Counted from the first letter of the stretch, positions 25,558-35,095 are shown. The stretch: 64,000 bases of DNA from Streptomyces sp. ISL-66 (GCF_018614135.1 NZ_JAGGOW010000001.1:20589-84588), one strand, 5' to 3'. Notes: generated from the letters alone by a model not told the origin. Made by a program: numbers and translations.

Positions 25558-27027
25558 ATGAACCATATCCCGCGCTCCCTTCCCCTTTCCGGACTGAGCG
25601 AGATGCCCAACGAGTCCCGGATGATCGCGACCCCGTGGAGCCGGATGCTGCGCGGCATCGGCCTCGGCCAGTACCCCATCGACTACGACCCGACCGTCGC
25701 CGGCCACATCCGCGACACCTTCGACCACTTGGCCACGAAGGTGTCGCCGTCCGACGGCTACACCCGGTTCTCCCGCGAAATGGCGGACTTCACGCTGAAG
25801 GTCGTCGAACCCGGCCGTGACCGCGCCTGGCTGGAGCCGGCTGTGGGGCCGCTGCTCGAAGCCGTCCGGTCCGTATCCAACCCGTACTACCGGGCCACGG
25901 CCGGAAGCATCCTCATGGACGCCTTCGCCAAGCTCGGCCTCGAGCTGTCGCTGCTGGTCAACGACGAGCTGGACTTTCCGGCAGAGGTCCTCGGCATGAT
26001 CGACGAGATCACGCCGGACGGGATCCAGGACGAGAACCAGGGGCGGCACGGAGAGTACGAGCGGGTCTCCGCCTGCTGCACGGTCTTCCTCGCCCTGGGT
26101 CAACTGGGTCTGCGGGACCGCCTGGTCACCGCCGAGCGCAACCACATCGTCGAGGCGCTGAACCTGCTGGACGGCTTCCCCAGCCCCTACTTCTGCGGGC
26201 GAGTGGGCGGAATGCTGATGTCCGTGACCGCGCTGCTCGGCTACACCGAGTACATCTTCGACGGCGACCGCGACTACATGGCGGAGGTCCTCGAATACCT
26301 GACGCGGGCCGACGAGGTGGGAAACTGGCCCTTCTTCCACAACCACCTGACGACTCCCTGGAAGAAGGTCTATCCGCTGCTGACGATGCTCAACGCCGTC
26401 GCCATGTGCGGCCGTGCGGAGTATCTGACCCGTCCGATCGACGCCCTGGCCGAGGCCAAGGACCTGATGAGCCAGATCCCTTGGGAAATCCGGGTCCACA
26501 TGTCGCAGTACTACGTGATCGCCCTGCACAACCTGGGGCGCCTGGCGGACCAGATACCCGACCTGGACGCCTTCCTGCGGGACGTCGTGGCCGTCCTGGA
26601 CATCGTCGACCCGGGAGAGAACTACTCCCCGCGAGGAAACGCCTATCCCTACATCATCGAGCTCTCGATGATGACCGGGCGGACGGTTCTGATTCCGGAC
26701 GCGGCGCTGGAGCGCATGGTCGATTCGTTCCCCGATCTGGACCACACCGCCACCGACCGGGAGAACCGCGCGTTCCCGGTCAGCTACGTGCTCAACGTCC
26801 TCGGAGAGATCGGCGCCTCAGAGCTGATCTTCACTCCCCGGGACCGCTACGAGGGCAGCTCGGCCATCTCCTGGGTCATCGACAACCTGTCGGAAGGCGC
26901 CAAGGAAGAAGGTGATCGCATCTCGATGATCGACCACTCCCTCGTCAGCTACGCCCTGCGCATGCGGGGCGCCGACGCCGGAGAGACCGAGCTGTTCCAG
27001 ACCTTCGCGTTCCCCTTCTCGAAGTGA
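25558..27027 (+). CDS. Unrecognised 489-residue protein
   Basis: I do not recognise this family. The product is soluble, acidic and almost wholly helical, with repeated two-helix units (for example LLEAVRSVSNPYYRATAGSI, then LMDAFAKLGLELSLL). This suggests an alpha-alpha superhelix or an all-alpha enzyme fold. Conserved-looking polar clusters include DENQGRHGEYERV (about residues 158-170), GNWPFFHNH (about 258-266), FDGDRDYM and DLDHTATDREN. There is no signal peptide, membrane span or nucleotide-binding motif. ATG 25558 has GGAGGA at 8 bp. The gene is monocistronic with its own long terminator. Codon use looks normal for the host. Confidence 0.9.
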   Translation: MNHIPRSLPLSGLSEMPNESRMIATPWSRMLRGIGLGQYPIDYDPTVAGHIRDTFDHLATKVSPSDGYTRFSREMADFTLKVVEPGRDRAWLEPAVGPLLEAVRSVSNPYYRATAGSILMDAFAKLGLELSLLVNDELDFPAEVLGMIDEITPDGIQDENQGRHGEYERVSACCTVFLALGQLGLRDRLVTAERNHIVEALNLLDGFPSPYFCGRVGGMLMSVTALLGYTEYIFDGDRDYMAEVLEYLTRADEVGNWPFFHNHLTTPWKKVYPLLTMLNAVAMCGRAEYLTRPIDALAEAKDLMSQIPWEIRVHMSQYYVIALHNLGRLADQIPDLDAFLRDVVAVLDIVDPGENYSPRGNAYPYIIELSMMTGRTVLIPDAALERMVDSFPDLDHTATDRENRAFPVSYVLNVLGEIGASELIFTPRDRYEGSSAISWVIDNLSEGAKEEGDRISMIDHSLVSYALRMRGADAGETELFQTFAFPFSK

Positions 27028-27055
27028 ACCCACCGCGCCACCGGGAGTGGTGACG

Positions 27056-27111
27056 GACGACGAAGACCGGCAGGGCGCTACTGAGTAGCGGCCCTGCCGG
27101 TCTTCGTCGTC
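27056..27111. terminator. Very long bidirectional terminator
   Basis: A 21-bp perfect stem beginning GACGACGAAGACCGGCAGGG, followed by an inner GCTA/TAGC pairing and the complementary arm. It separates the 489-residue gene from the convergent MFS gene. Confidence 0.92.
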
Positions 27112-27294
27112 CTGATCCGCCTGATCCGCCTCCGCCTGATCCGTCTCATTCCGTCTGATCCGCCGCGGCGGGGCACCGCCGTACCCGCGATACGACCGCG
27201 CCGCCCCCTCGTACACGCGGGGGCGTGTAGGAGGAGGCGGCGCGGTCGGGGTGGAGCGGCGGTCGGGCCGCCACCCGGGCAGGGGGCCCGGTCG

Positions 27295-28743
27295 TTACTT
27301 CGCGGGCGACCGGTCGCTGCGCAGGAACACGGCGCTGGTGATGACGCCGAGGAGCACGATGACGGCGTTCACCGCGATCGCGACCTTCAGACCGCCGAGG
27401 ATGGCAGTGGCTCCGGTGCCGGCCATGGCAGCGGTGACGACGGCGCTCATGATCGGCGTACCCATCGTGATGCCGACCTGCTGGGTCATGGTGGCGAGGC
27501 CGGTGGCCAGGCCCTGCTCGTGGTTGGCGAGCCCCGAGGTGGCGGTGACCATGAAGCCCACGATCGCGAGCATGTTGCCGATGCCGCCGAGGAAGCTGGC
27601 GATCAGCATCAGCCACATCCACGAGCGGTCGTCACCGAGGCCGACCAGGGCCGCGGTGAACACCATCTGCATGATGCCGCCCACGATCAGCGTCTGCTTG
27701 GTGCCGATCTTTCCGATGACCTTCGAGGCCGTGGTACCGCCCAGGACCGTACCCAGGCCGAGGAAGCCGAAGGACAGGCCGGCGATGAGCGGCGAGTAGC
27801 CGAGCACTTCCTGGAGGTAGAGCGTCAGCGGGAACACCAGGGAAGTGAAGGTGAGGAACGCGAGCAGACCAGCGAAGTTGCCCCAGGCCACCGACCGCTT
27901 GCCGAGCACGGAGACCGGCACCAGCGGCGAGGACACCTTGCGCTCGACGGCGTAGAACACGATCAGCAGCACCACGCCCGCGGCCAGCGACACCAGGGCG
28001 CCCGCGGAGCCCCAGCCCTTCTCGCCCGCCTGGGTGAGCCCGTAGATGATGGCCAGCAGGCCGAGCGTGACGGTGATCGCGCCGGGCAGGTCCAGCTTGG
28101 GACGCACGTCGGGGCGGGATTCCTTGATGACCTTCGGAGCGATGATCACCACGGCGAGGGCGACGGGCACGTTGATGAAGAACGCCCAGCGCCACGACAG
28201 CAGGTCGGTCAGCACGCCGCCGAGGATGGCGCCGGTGACGAATCCGCTGGACATCAGCGCACCGTTGAGGCCGAGCGCCTTCTGGCGCAGCGGGCCCTCC
28301 GGGAACGAGGTCGTCATCAGCGACAGCGCGGCAGGGGTCACCGCGGCGGTGGCCAGACCCTGGAGGACGCGCGCTGTGATCAGCATCTCCGGGTTCTGCG
28401 CCAGTCCGCCCATGAGCGAGGCGGCGCCCAGGACCACGAGGCCGCCGAGGAACAGCCGACGACGGCCGAACAGGTCGGCGACGCGGCCGAAGAGCAGGGT
28501 GAAGCCCGCCGCGCACAGCGCGAACGAGGTGGCGATCCACTGCAGGTTGCCCATCGAGAAGCCCAGGCCCTTGCCGATCACCGGCAGTGCCACGTTCAGG
28601 ATGGCGAAGTCCACGGCCAGCATGAACTGCGTTGCGAGCAGCAGTACCAGCACCAGCTTGAGCCGGGGGGTGAGCACGGCCGGTGCCTCGCCGACGGCAG
28701 CGCCGGCTACGGCGCCGGCCGCCTCCGTTTCAGTGACAGACAT
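27295..28743 (-). CDS. MFS drug exporter, DHA2 family
   Basis: A 482-residue exporter with about 14 membrane segments. It has AVDFAILNVALPVIG (helix 1, motif D), GRVADLFGRRR (motif A) and SGFVTGAILGGVLTD (motif C). It is not close to the other MFS protein in this window (about 4 kb away), so it is not a recent duplicate. A Shine-Dalgarno AAAAGGA precedes ATG 28743. It is divergent from an MmyB-type regulator across a 340-bp gap with repeated palindromes, so regulated efflux of an unknown compound is likely. Confidence 0.92.
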   Translation of the reverse strand: MSVTETEAAGAVAGAAVGEAPAVLTPRLKLVLVLLLATQFMLAVDFAILNVALPVIGKGLGFSMGNLQWIATSFALCAAGFTLLFGRVADLFGRRRLFLGGLVVLGAASLMGGLAQNPEMLITARVLQGLATAAVTPAALSLMTTSFPEGPLRQKALGLNGALMSSGFVTGAILGGVLTDLLSWRWAFFINVPVALAVVIIAPKVIKESRPDVRPKLDLPGAITVTLGLLAIIYGLTQAGEKGWGSAGALVSLAAGVVLLIVFYAVERKVSSPLVPVSVLGKRSVAWGNFAGLLAFLTFTSLVFPLTLYLQEVLGYSPLIAGLSFGFLGLGTVLGGTTASKVIGKIGTKQTLIVGGIMQMVFTAALVGLGDDRSWMWLMLIASFLGGIGNMLAIVGFMVTATSGLANHEQGLATGLATMTQQVGITMGTPIMSAVVTAAMAGTGATAILGGLKVAIAVNAVIVLLGVITSAVFLRSDRSPAK

Positions 28744-28868
28744 GACGTCGAGTCCTTTTCCTCATGGTTCTTGACACGCGGCGCGCTCGGTCACGTCACG
28801 CGCTGTTGTGGAAAAGAATCGTCGGCGGCCGGATGTCCAGCCAGAACCCTGCCGTGCACAGCCAACGC

Positions 28869-29069
28869 GAGGGTAGTCATCGCAGGACTACCCTTACGGC
28901 TACCGGCCTTCGGGACCGGAGGGCATCATGGGAACCCAGTGGCCACAGCCCTGTCGCGACCCACTGAGCCGCACGAGGGTAGTCATCACGGGACCACCCT
29001 TCGATACGGGCCTTCGGGGCCGGAGGGCATCGCGGGGCGACAGTGGCCACGGCCTGTCGCACTCCACCG
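28869..29069. repeat. 106-bp imperfect direct duplication with operator-like palindromes
   Basis: Two copies of a block of about 95-100 bp (from 28869 and from 28975) lie in the gap between the MFS gene and its putative regulator. Each begins with an inverted repeat: GGGTAGTC-N7-GACTACCC (28871-28893, perfect) and GGGTAGTC-N7-GACCACCC (28977-28999, one mismatch). The rest, including GGCCTTCGGG and CAGTGGCCAC, also matches. The twin palindromes are good operator candidates for the MmyB-type regulator. Confidence 0.8.
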
Positions 29070-29083
29070 ACCTGGAGGAACGA

Positions 29084-29992
29084 ATGGACACCTCGTCCGA
29101 GCTGGGAGACTTCCTCAAGTCGCGCCGCGCCGCGCTGCGCCCGGAGGAAGTCGGCATCACCCCGCATCCGACCCGGCGCCGTGTCACCGGGCTGCGCCGC
29201 GAGGAACTGGCGATGCTGGCCAACGTCAGCATCACCCACTACACCCGCCTCGAACAGGGCCGCGCCAACAGTGCCTCCGACGGCCTGCTGGAGGCGATCG
29301 CGCGCACCCTTCGCCTGACCGACGACGAGACGGTCCACCTGAAGGAACTCGCCCGCCCCGCGGCCGCGACGCCCCGCCCCGCGGCGCCCCGGGTGGCGCA
29401 CGCCAGCGCCTCGGCCCGGCAGCTGCTGACGGCCATGACCGACGTGCCGGCCCTCGTCATGGACCGGCGCAACGACGTGCTCGCATGGAACCAACTGGGC
29501 CACGCCCTGCTCGCCGGACACCTGGCACCCGAGAGCCCCGACACCCCCTCGGCCCGCCCCAACCTGACGAAGATGCTGTTCCTCGACGAGCAGTACCGGA
29601 GCTTGTACGCGAACTGGGACGACCAGGCACAACTCGCCGTCGCTTCCCTGCGCCAGGTCGCCGGCCGCCACCCCGACGACCGCTCGCTCGCCGAGCTCGT
29701 CGGTCAACTCACCATGAACTCAGATGAGTTCGCCTCCCGGTGGGCCAGGCACCCGGTGCGCACCTGCACCTCCGGAGTGAAGGACCTGCGTCACCCGCTG
29801 GTCGGCGCGATGGAGCTCAGCTTCGAAAACCTCATCCTCCCCGGCACCTCGGGCCAGCGCCTGATCGCCTATACGGCCGAGCCCGGCTCGCCGTCGGAGG
29901 CCGCACTGCGCCTCCTGGGCAGCGCGACCGCTCCGGTGGCGCAGGACAACACAGCGGCACGGCGCCGCGTCACGTCCCCGTCGGCGCGCTGA
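29084..29992 (+). CDS. MmyB-type XRE-family transcriptional regulator
   Basis: A 302-residue protein. The N-terminal HTH (residues 5-80) has the family sequence GLRREELAMLANVSITHYTRLEQGR, and the C-terminal ligand-binding domain (residues 105-280) of MmyB type has PALVMDRRNDVLAWN and a FASRWARHPVR segment. Members regulate neighbouring transport or oxidoreductase genes in response to small, possibly fatty-acid-like ligands. ATG 29084 follows GGAGGAACG. It is divergent from the MFS pump; a quinone reductase is convergent downstream. All three may form one stress-response set. Confidence 0.9.
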   Translation: MDTSSELGDFLKSRRAALRPEEVGITPHPTRRRVTGLRREELAMLANVSITHYTRLEQGRANSASDGLLEAIARTLRLTDDETVHLKELARPAAATPRPAAPRVAHASASARQLLTAMTDVPALVMDRRNDVLAWNQLGHALLAGHLAPESPDTPSARPNLTKMLFLDEQYRSLYANWDDQAQLAVASLRQVAGRHPDDRSLAELVGQLTMNSDEFASRWARHPVRTCTSGVKDLRHPLVGAMELSFENLILPGTSGQRLIAYTAEPGSPSEAALRLLGSATAPVAQDNTAARRRVTSPSAR

Positions 29993-30010
29993 CGGCCCGG
30001 ACACACGAAT

Positions 30011-30049
30011 GCGCCCGTGGACCACGCGAAGTGCGTGGTCCACGGGCGC
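30011..30049. terminator. Bidirectional terminator
   Basis: 17-bp perfect stem GCGCCCGTGGACCACGC with 5-base loop GAAGT. It lies between the convergent MmyB-type regulator and quinone reductase genes. Confidence 0.9.
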
Positions 30050-30122
30050 CGTGTTGCTTCCGGGCCCGTGAACCGGCGGTGACTGCGGCTGCTGCGCCCG
30101 AGTGCGAGCAGGTGACCCGATG

Positions 30123-30803
30123 TCAGCGGGCCGCGGGCGCGGCGGCCGCCGCGGTGAGCGTGACGGACTTCTGGACCGCCTCCAGCGCCGCCGCCCTGTC
30201 CTCGTCGCTCAGGTGGGCCGGACCGTAGGTGATCACGGGCTCCAGGACCTCGTAGCCGACGAACTCCAGCATCCCGCGGTGGATGTGGAACAGGAAGTGG
30301 TCCAGCGAGCCGAAGGCGCCGTCGGGCTGGAACGTCTCGCTGGAGCCGCCGGTCGTGAACAGCAGCACCGCACGCTTGCCGGCGAGCGCGGCGGTGTCGA
30401 AGAACCCGTGCTCCCCGCCGAAGAGGCCGCCCATCACGAAGACCCGGTCGATCCACCCCTTGAGGATGGCCGGCAGCGAGAACCACCACATGGGGAACGA
30501 CAGCACGAGGAGATCGGCGGCGAGCAGCCGCTCGAGGTGGTCCTTGACGGCGTCGTCGAGCGTGCCGTCCTTGACCGCGCGCATCTGCTCGGCCTGCGGC
30601 TTGAACGGGCCGTCCAGCGGAGCGAACTCCTCGCGGGCGAGGACCGGTGCCCAGGCCTCGGCGTAGAGGTCCAGGACGTCGACCTTGTAGCCGGCGTCAC
30701 GGAGGGCCTGAGCGGCGGTCGCCATCTGGGCGGCGTTGAACGAGTGGGGCTCGGGATGGGCGTGGACGATCAGGGCGGTGGGAGCGGCATCAAGGGTCGA
30801 CAT
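30123..30803 (-). CDS. NAD(P)H:quinone oxidoreductase, flavodoxin-fold (NQO/KefF type)
   Basis: A 226-residue flavoprotein. The FMN/FAD-binding start is LIVHAHPEPHSFN, followed by LVLSFPMWWFSLPAILKGWIDRVF, the hallmark of the NQO family, and LLFTTGGSS for the flavin phosphate and isoalloxazine loops. It carries out two-electron reduction of quinones or related electrophiles in the cytosol. An AT-richer upstream segment with TATCG-N8-CGATA around 30815-30835 may be an operator. The neighbours (efflux pump, MmyB regulator) suggest a defence against redox-active compounds. Confidence 0.92.
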   Translation of the reverse strand: MSTLDAAPTALIVHAHPEPHSFNAAQMATAAQALRDAGYKVDVLDLYAEAWAPVLAREEFAPLDGPFKPQAEQMRAVKDGTLDDAVKDHLERLLAADLLVLSFPMWWFSLPAILKGWIDRVFVMGGLFGGEHGFFDTAALAGKRAVLLFTTGGSSETFQPDGAFGSLDHFLFHIHRGMLEFVGYEVLEPVITYGPAHLSDEDRAAALEAVQKSVTLTAAAAAPAAR

Positions 30804-30996
30804 ACGGAGATCATATCGATGTACCCCGATACGTCAATGCACCGGCGTCCGCACCAGGCGACTTGGACCACAGCGGTGCACCATGGGCCACTCGACGGGC
30901 AACCGCATCAATTACGCTGGCACCAGCCGTCCGACCGCGTCCGCGATCCGGGATCAAGGCCCCTGACCGCCCTCTTCGAGGCGCCTGGAGGAAGCC

Positions 30997-31569
30997 GTGA
31001 CCGCCGAACTCCCCGACTGGATGATCCCGCCCAGGCCGAGCGGGTGGGAAGCCGACGACCTCGACCACCTCCCCCAGGCACCGCGGCACACCGAACTCAT
31101 CGACGGAGCCCTGATCTTCATGATGTCGCCGCAGCGGTCCTGGCACTCCCGGCTCGTGGAGAACCTGACCTTCGCGCTGCGGTATGCCGCCCCCGCCGGC
31201 TTCGAGACCGAGCGGGAAATGACCATCCGGCTCGACAAGAAGAGCCGCCCCGAGCCGGACATCCTGGTCACGACCGCCGCGTATGATCCCGACCGGACCT
31301 GGTACGCGCCCGAAGACGTTGCCCTGGTCGTTGAGGTCGTCTCGGAGGAATCAGCGGACCGCGACAGGTCCCTGAAGCCCTTCAAGTACGCACAGGCCAA
31401 GATCCCCCACTTCTGGCGCGTCGAAGACGAGGCCGGCGTCCCCGCCGTCCACACCTACGAACTCGACGGCATGACCGGCACGTATGTTGCCACCGGCATC
31501 CACCGAGGCCGACTGAAGGTCTCCGTCCCGTTCCTTGTCGACATCGACCTCGACAGCCTCGTGCCCTGA
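30997..31569 (+). CDS. Uma2-family (DUF820) PD-(D/E)XK nuclease-like protein
   Basis: A 190-residue protein with a restriction-endonuclease-like core. It has ELIDGALIFM, the acidic PEPDILV strand, then VVEVVSEES and the conserved lysine-tyrosine in KPFKYAQAKIPHFW. Uma2 proteins are abundant in Streptomyces and cyanobacteria; their biological role is unclear. The gene reads toward the ABC permease gene, which is convergent. GTG start at 30997 after GGAGGAAGC. A second, clearly different Uma2 protein lies about 7 kb to the right. Confidence 0.88.
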   Translation: MTAELPDWMIPPRPSGWEADDLDHLPQAPRHTELIDGALIFMMSPQRSWHSRLVENLTFALRYAAPAGFETEREMTIRLDKKSRPEPDILVTTAAYDPDRTWYAPEDVALVVEVVSEESADRDRSLKPFKYAQAKIPHFWRVEDEAGVPAVHTYELDGMTGTYVATGIHRGRLKVSVPFLVDIDLDSLVP

Positions 31570-31671
31570 CCACCTGCCGGCCCTGACGTGCTTCACCATG
31601 GCACCGGGCTGAACGAACGGGTGACGCTCCGGTTCCCAGCGGAGATGGCACGGCGGCCCCAAGGCCGCGCG

Positions 31672-34233
31672 TTACGCCTCCGCCACGGCCTCCAGCGGGC
31701 TCAGGGCGGCGGCCCGGCGGGCCGGGACGGCGGCGGCCAGCGCACCGATCGCCAGGGAGAGCAGGCACACCAGGAGCAGCGTCCCCCAGGGCAGCGCCAG
31801 GGAGTACTGCGCCATCGCGCCGTTGGCCAGCGAGCCGACCGCCCAGGCGCCGAACAGGCCGCCCGCCAGGCCGAGGAGCGTGCCGAACGCGGCGACGGTC
31901 ACCGCCTCCAGGCGGATCATCCGCCGGATGCCGGAGCGGTCCATGCCGATGGCCCGCAGGGCGCCGATCTCCCGGGTGCGTTCGGCGACCGACATGGCCA
32001 GGGTGTTCATGATGCCGAGCGCGGCGATGACGATGCCGATGGCGAGCATCCCGTACATCAGGGTCAGCAGGTCGCCCATGGTGCCCGCGGCCTCGTGGAC
32101 GAACTGCTCCCGGTCCTGCACCTTCAGCAGCGGGCTGTTGCCCACGGCGGTGCGCAGCCGGTCCTCGGTGGTCTTCGAGACCGCGCCCCCGTCGGTGCGT
32201 ACGAGGATGCGCTGGACGGAGCCGGGCGCATAGCTGTTCTTCGCTACCTCGGTACGGGCGCCCAGCGCGTCCTGGGCGATGGGGTTGTCCTGGTAGACGC
32301 CCACGACGGTGTACTTCTCGAACTGTCGGCTCTGGCCCATCCGGATGTTGAGCTCGCCGCCCGCCGTCACCCCGTTGTCCCGGGCGACGGTGCTGGAGAC
32401 GGCGATCCGGCCCGGCCCGAGATCCTTGACGGAGCCGCTGACGAAGTCGAGCTTCATGACGTCGTTCACGGTGCGGGGGTCGACGCCGGAGATGTTCTGG
32501 ACACGGCCGCCGATGACCCCGGTCACGTCCGTGACGGCGCTCGCGCCCCGCACTCCGGAGGTGTCGGCCACCCGCCGTACGGCGACGGGGTCGATACCGG
32601 TCATGGTGGAGCGGGTGCCGATCACGTAGTCGGCGCCGAGGCCGGTCGCGGCCTGGCGGTCCAGGGCCCGCGCGGTGGAGTTTCCGATGACGGCGAGGCC
32701 GGCGACCAGCGCGGTGCTGATCAGCAGGGTGGCGGCGGTGGCCGCGGTGCGCCGCGGGTCGCGCAGCGCGTTCTCTCGGGCGAGACGGCCGGTGATCCCG
32801 AAGCGGCCGGTGAGCCGTCCGGTCAGCCGGATCACGGGGGTGGCGAGCAGCGGTGCGAGGACGATCAAGGCGACGACGACGAGGGCGCAGCCGAACATCG
32901 CTGTCTGGAGGTTCTTCTCCGAGGCGTCCTTCGCCCCCGTGAGCGAGATCAGCAGACCGGCGCCGAAGACGAGGAGGGCAAGGCCGACCACGCCGCGCAG
33001 CCGGGACCGGGTGGCGCAGGACGGCGGTCCGGCCGTGCGCATCGCCTCGACGGGCGCGACCTTCGCCGCCCTGCGGGACGGCAGCCACGCGGCGAGCACG
33101 GTGACGCCCACGCCCACGCCGAGCGTCGCCACGACCGAGCGCGGGCCGATCACCAGAGGGCCTTGAGGCAGCGTGTTCCCCTCGGTGCTCAGGATGTCGG
33201 GCAGCACCGCGGCGAGGCCGAGGCCGAGCAGGAAGCCGACCGCTGACGCGAGGAGGCCGACCAGGAGGGCCTCCAGGAGCACGGAGCGGGACACCTGGCG
33301 GCGCGAGGCGCCGATCGCCCGCAGCAGCGCGATCTCACGGGTGCGCCGCGACACGAGCATGGTGAAGGTGTTGATGATGAGGAAGGAGCCGATGAACAGC
33401 GAGACCCCGGCGAAGACCAGCGGCAGCTTCTCGTAGCCGCGGGTCAGGGTGTCGACGTAGCCGGCCTGCTGGGCGGCCTGGGCGGCGCCGGTGGTGGCTT
33501 CGGCCTGGTCGGCCGGGAGCATGTCGGTGACCCGGTCGGCGAGTTCGGACGGGGCGGTGCCGGGCTTGGCGGACAGGTCGATGCCGGTGTAGTGGCCCGG
33601 GGAGGCGAACATCTTCTGGGCGGTCGCCTTGTCGAACAGGGCGAAGGTGCCGCCGGCGGTCACCCGAGTGTCCTTGGTGGTGACCGTGCCGACGAGCCGC
33701 TTCTCCATGACCGGCCCGTCGGTGGCGAGCGTGACCGTGTCGCCGATGTGGAGGTGGCCTGCGGCGGCGGTACCGCTGTCCACGGCGATTTCGTCGCTGT
33801 TGCGCGGGGCGCGGCCCTCGACCAGGGGGTAGCGGCTGTCCTTGCCGTCCGTGCCGGGTACGTAGGCGGCGGCCGGGTTCGCCCCCGGCTTGACGCGCAG
33901 GGGGGTGCCGTCCGCCGCGTTCAGGGCGGCCGAACCGTCGACCGACGGGCGCACGGCGGCGACACCGGGCAGGTCGGCGAGTTTCCGCGCGAGCGCGTCG
34001 TCGAGCACGCTGCCCCGCTGGTCTGCGGGGGCCCCGGACGGGGACTCCTTGTCGGTCACGGTGACCGCGATGTCGGCGAAGTTCTTCGAGGCGGCGGCGC
34101 GGTGGGCCGCGGCGGTGGAGTCCGCGAAGACAAGGGTGCCACTGACGAACGCGACACCCAGGCAGACGGCGAGGACAGTCATGATCTGACGGGCCTTGTG
34201 CGCCAGGAGGTTGCGCAGGGCTGTTTTCAGCAT
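31672..34233 (-). CDS. FtsX/MacB-type ABC transporter permease
   Basis: An 853-residue permease. One helix near residues 17-37 is followed by a large extracytoplasmic domain (about residues 40-255), three helices of a first FtsX core (about 260-385), a central helix pair (about 415-470), a second extracytoplasmic domain and the second FtsX core (about 720-845, ending ARRAAALSPLEAVAEA). This double-FtsX layout fits exporters of peptides, lipids or antibiotics. It is downstream of its ATPase with a 70-bp gap. The substrate cannot be deduced. Confidence 0.92.
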   Translation of the reverse strand: MLKTALRNLLAHKARQIMTVLAVCLGVAFVSGTLVFADSTAAAHRAAASKNFADIAVTVTDKESPSGAPADQRGSVLDDALARKLADLPGVAAVRPSVDGSAALNAADGTPLRVKPGANPAAAYVPGTDGKDSRYPLVEGRAPRNSDEIAVDSGTAAAGHLHIGDTVTLATDGPVMEKRLVGTVTTKDTRVTAGGTFALFDKATAQKMFASPGHYTGIDLSAKPGTAPSELADRVTDMLPADQAEATTGAAQAAQQAGYVDTLTRGYEKLPLVFAGVSLFIGSFLIINTFTMLVSRRTREIALLRAIGASRRQVSRSVLLEALLVGLLASAVGFLLGLGLAAVLPDILSTEGNTLPQGPLVIGPRSVVATLGVGVGVTVLAAWLPSRRAAKVAPVEAMRTAGPPSCATRSRLRGVVGLALLVFGAGLLISLTGAKDASEKNLQTAMFGCALVVVALIVLAPLLATPVIRLTGRLTGRFGITGRLARENALRDPRRTAATAATLLISTALVAGLAVIGNSTARALDRQAATGLGADYVIGTRSTMTGIDPVAVRRVADTSGVRGASAVTDVTGVIGGRVQNISGVDPRTVNDVMKLDFVSGSVKDLGPGRIAVSSTVARDNGVTAGGELNIRMGQSRQFEKYTVVGVYQDNPIAQDALGARTEVAKNSYAPGSVQRILVRTDGGAVSKTTEDRLRTAVGNSPLLKVQDREQFVHEAAGTMGDLLTLMYGMLAIGIVIAALGIMNTLAMSVAERTREIGALRAIGMDRSGIRRMIRLEAVTVAAFGTLLGLAGGLFGAWAVGSLANGAMAQYSLALPWGTLLLVCLLSLAIGALAAAVPARRAAALSPLEAVAEA

Positions 34234-34303
34234 GGGGGCTTCCGGAGACGTGGGCTCGGTGGATGCGAGCGGTGGGCTGGGTCGGTCCTGGGGCGAGGTC
34301 GGC

Positions 34304-35095
34304 TCAGCGGGTGTGTGAGCGGGCGTCGAAGTTCTTCATCAGGTCCAGGACCCGGTCCGGGGTGGGGTGTGCCATCTCGTCGACGAGTCGGCCGTCGGAG
34401 AGGAAGACCACGCGGTCGGCGTAGCCGGCGGCGACCGGGTCGTGGGTGACCATGACCACGGTCTGGCCCAGCTCGCGCACCGAGTCGCGCAGGAAGCCGA
34501 GGACCTCGGCCCCGGCGCGGGAGTCGAGGTTTCCGGTGGGCTCGTCGCCGAAGACGATCGCGGGGCGGGAGGCCAGGGCGCGGGCGATCGCGACGCGCTG
34601 CTGCTGCCCGCCGGACAGCTGCGCGGGCCGGTGGTCGAGGCGCTGGGAGAGTCCGACCATGGAGATCACGCGGTCCAGCCACTGCTGGTCGGGGCGGCGT
34701 CCGGCGAGGTCCAGGGGCAGCGTGATGTTCTCCAGGGCCGTCAGCGTCGGCAGCAGGTTGAACGCCTGGAAGATGAAGCCGATCCGGTCGCGGCGCAGCT
34801 GGGTGAGCTGCCGGTCGCCCAGCCCGCTGAGTTCGGTGGTGCCGATGCGGACGGAGCCGGAGCTGGGCGAGTCGAGCCCGGCGGCGCAGTGCATCAGGGT
34901 CGACTTGCCACAGCCGGAGGGGCCCATGATCGCGGTGAACTCGCCCTCCCGGAAGTCGATGCTGACCCGGTCCAGCGCGACGACCTGGGTGTCGCCGCTG
35001 CCGTAGGCCTTCGTCAGATCGGTGGTGGCGGCCGCGACTCCTGGGGTGATGTACGGCGCGTGCGGGGCAAGGGGGTGGGCGCGGTGGGCGGTCAC
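34304..35095 (-). CDS. ABC transporter ATP-binding protein (MacB/LolD type)
   Basis: A 263-residue ATPase with Walker A (GPSGCGKST), Q-loop (FQAFNLLPTLTALEN), signature (LSGGQQQRVAIARAL), Walker B (AIVFGDEPTG) and H-loop (VMVTHDP). The NLLPTLTALENITLP segment is typical of the MacB/LolD/FtsE group that pairs with FtsX-type permeases. An extra 25-residue N-terminus is present. It forms an operon with the permease; the upstream gap contains a 14-bp tandem repeat and then the two-component genes on the same strand. Confidence 0.95.
   Translation of the reverse strand: MTAHRAHPLAPHAPYITPGVAAATTDLTKAYGSGDTQVVALDRVSIDFREGEFTAIMGPSGCGKSTLMHCAAGLDSPSSGSVRIGTTELSGLGDRQLTQLRRDRIGFIFQAFNLLPTLTALENITLPLDLAGRRPDQQWLDRVISMVGLSQRLDHRPAQLSGGQQQRVAIARALASRPAIVFGDEPTGNLDSRAGAEVLGFLRDSVRELGQTVVMVTHDPVAAGYADRVVFLSDGRLVDEMAHPTPDRVLDLMKNFDARSHTR

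Noticed and set aside
30815..30835. TetR/MarR operator before the quinone reductase
   Set aside because: The inverted repeat TATCG-N8-CGATA is only 5 bp per arm; too weak to list as a separate site.
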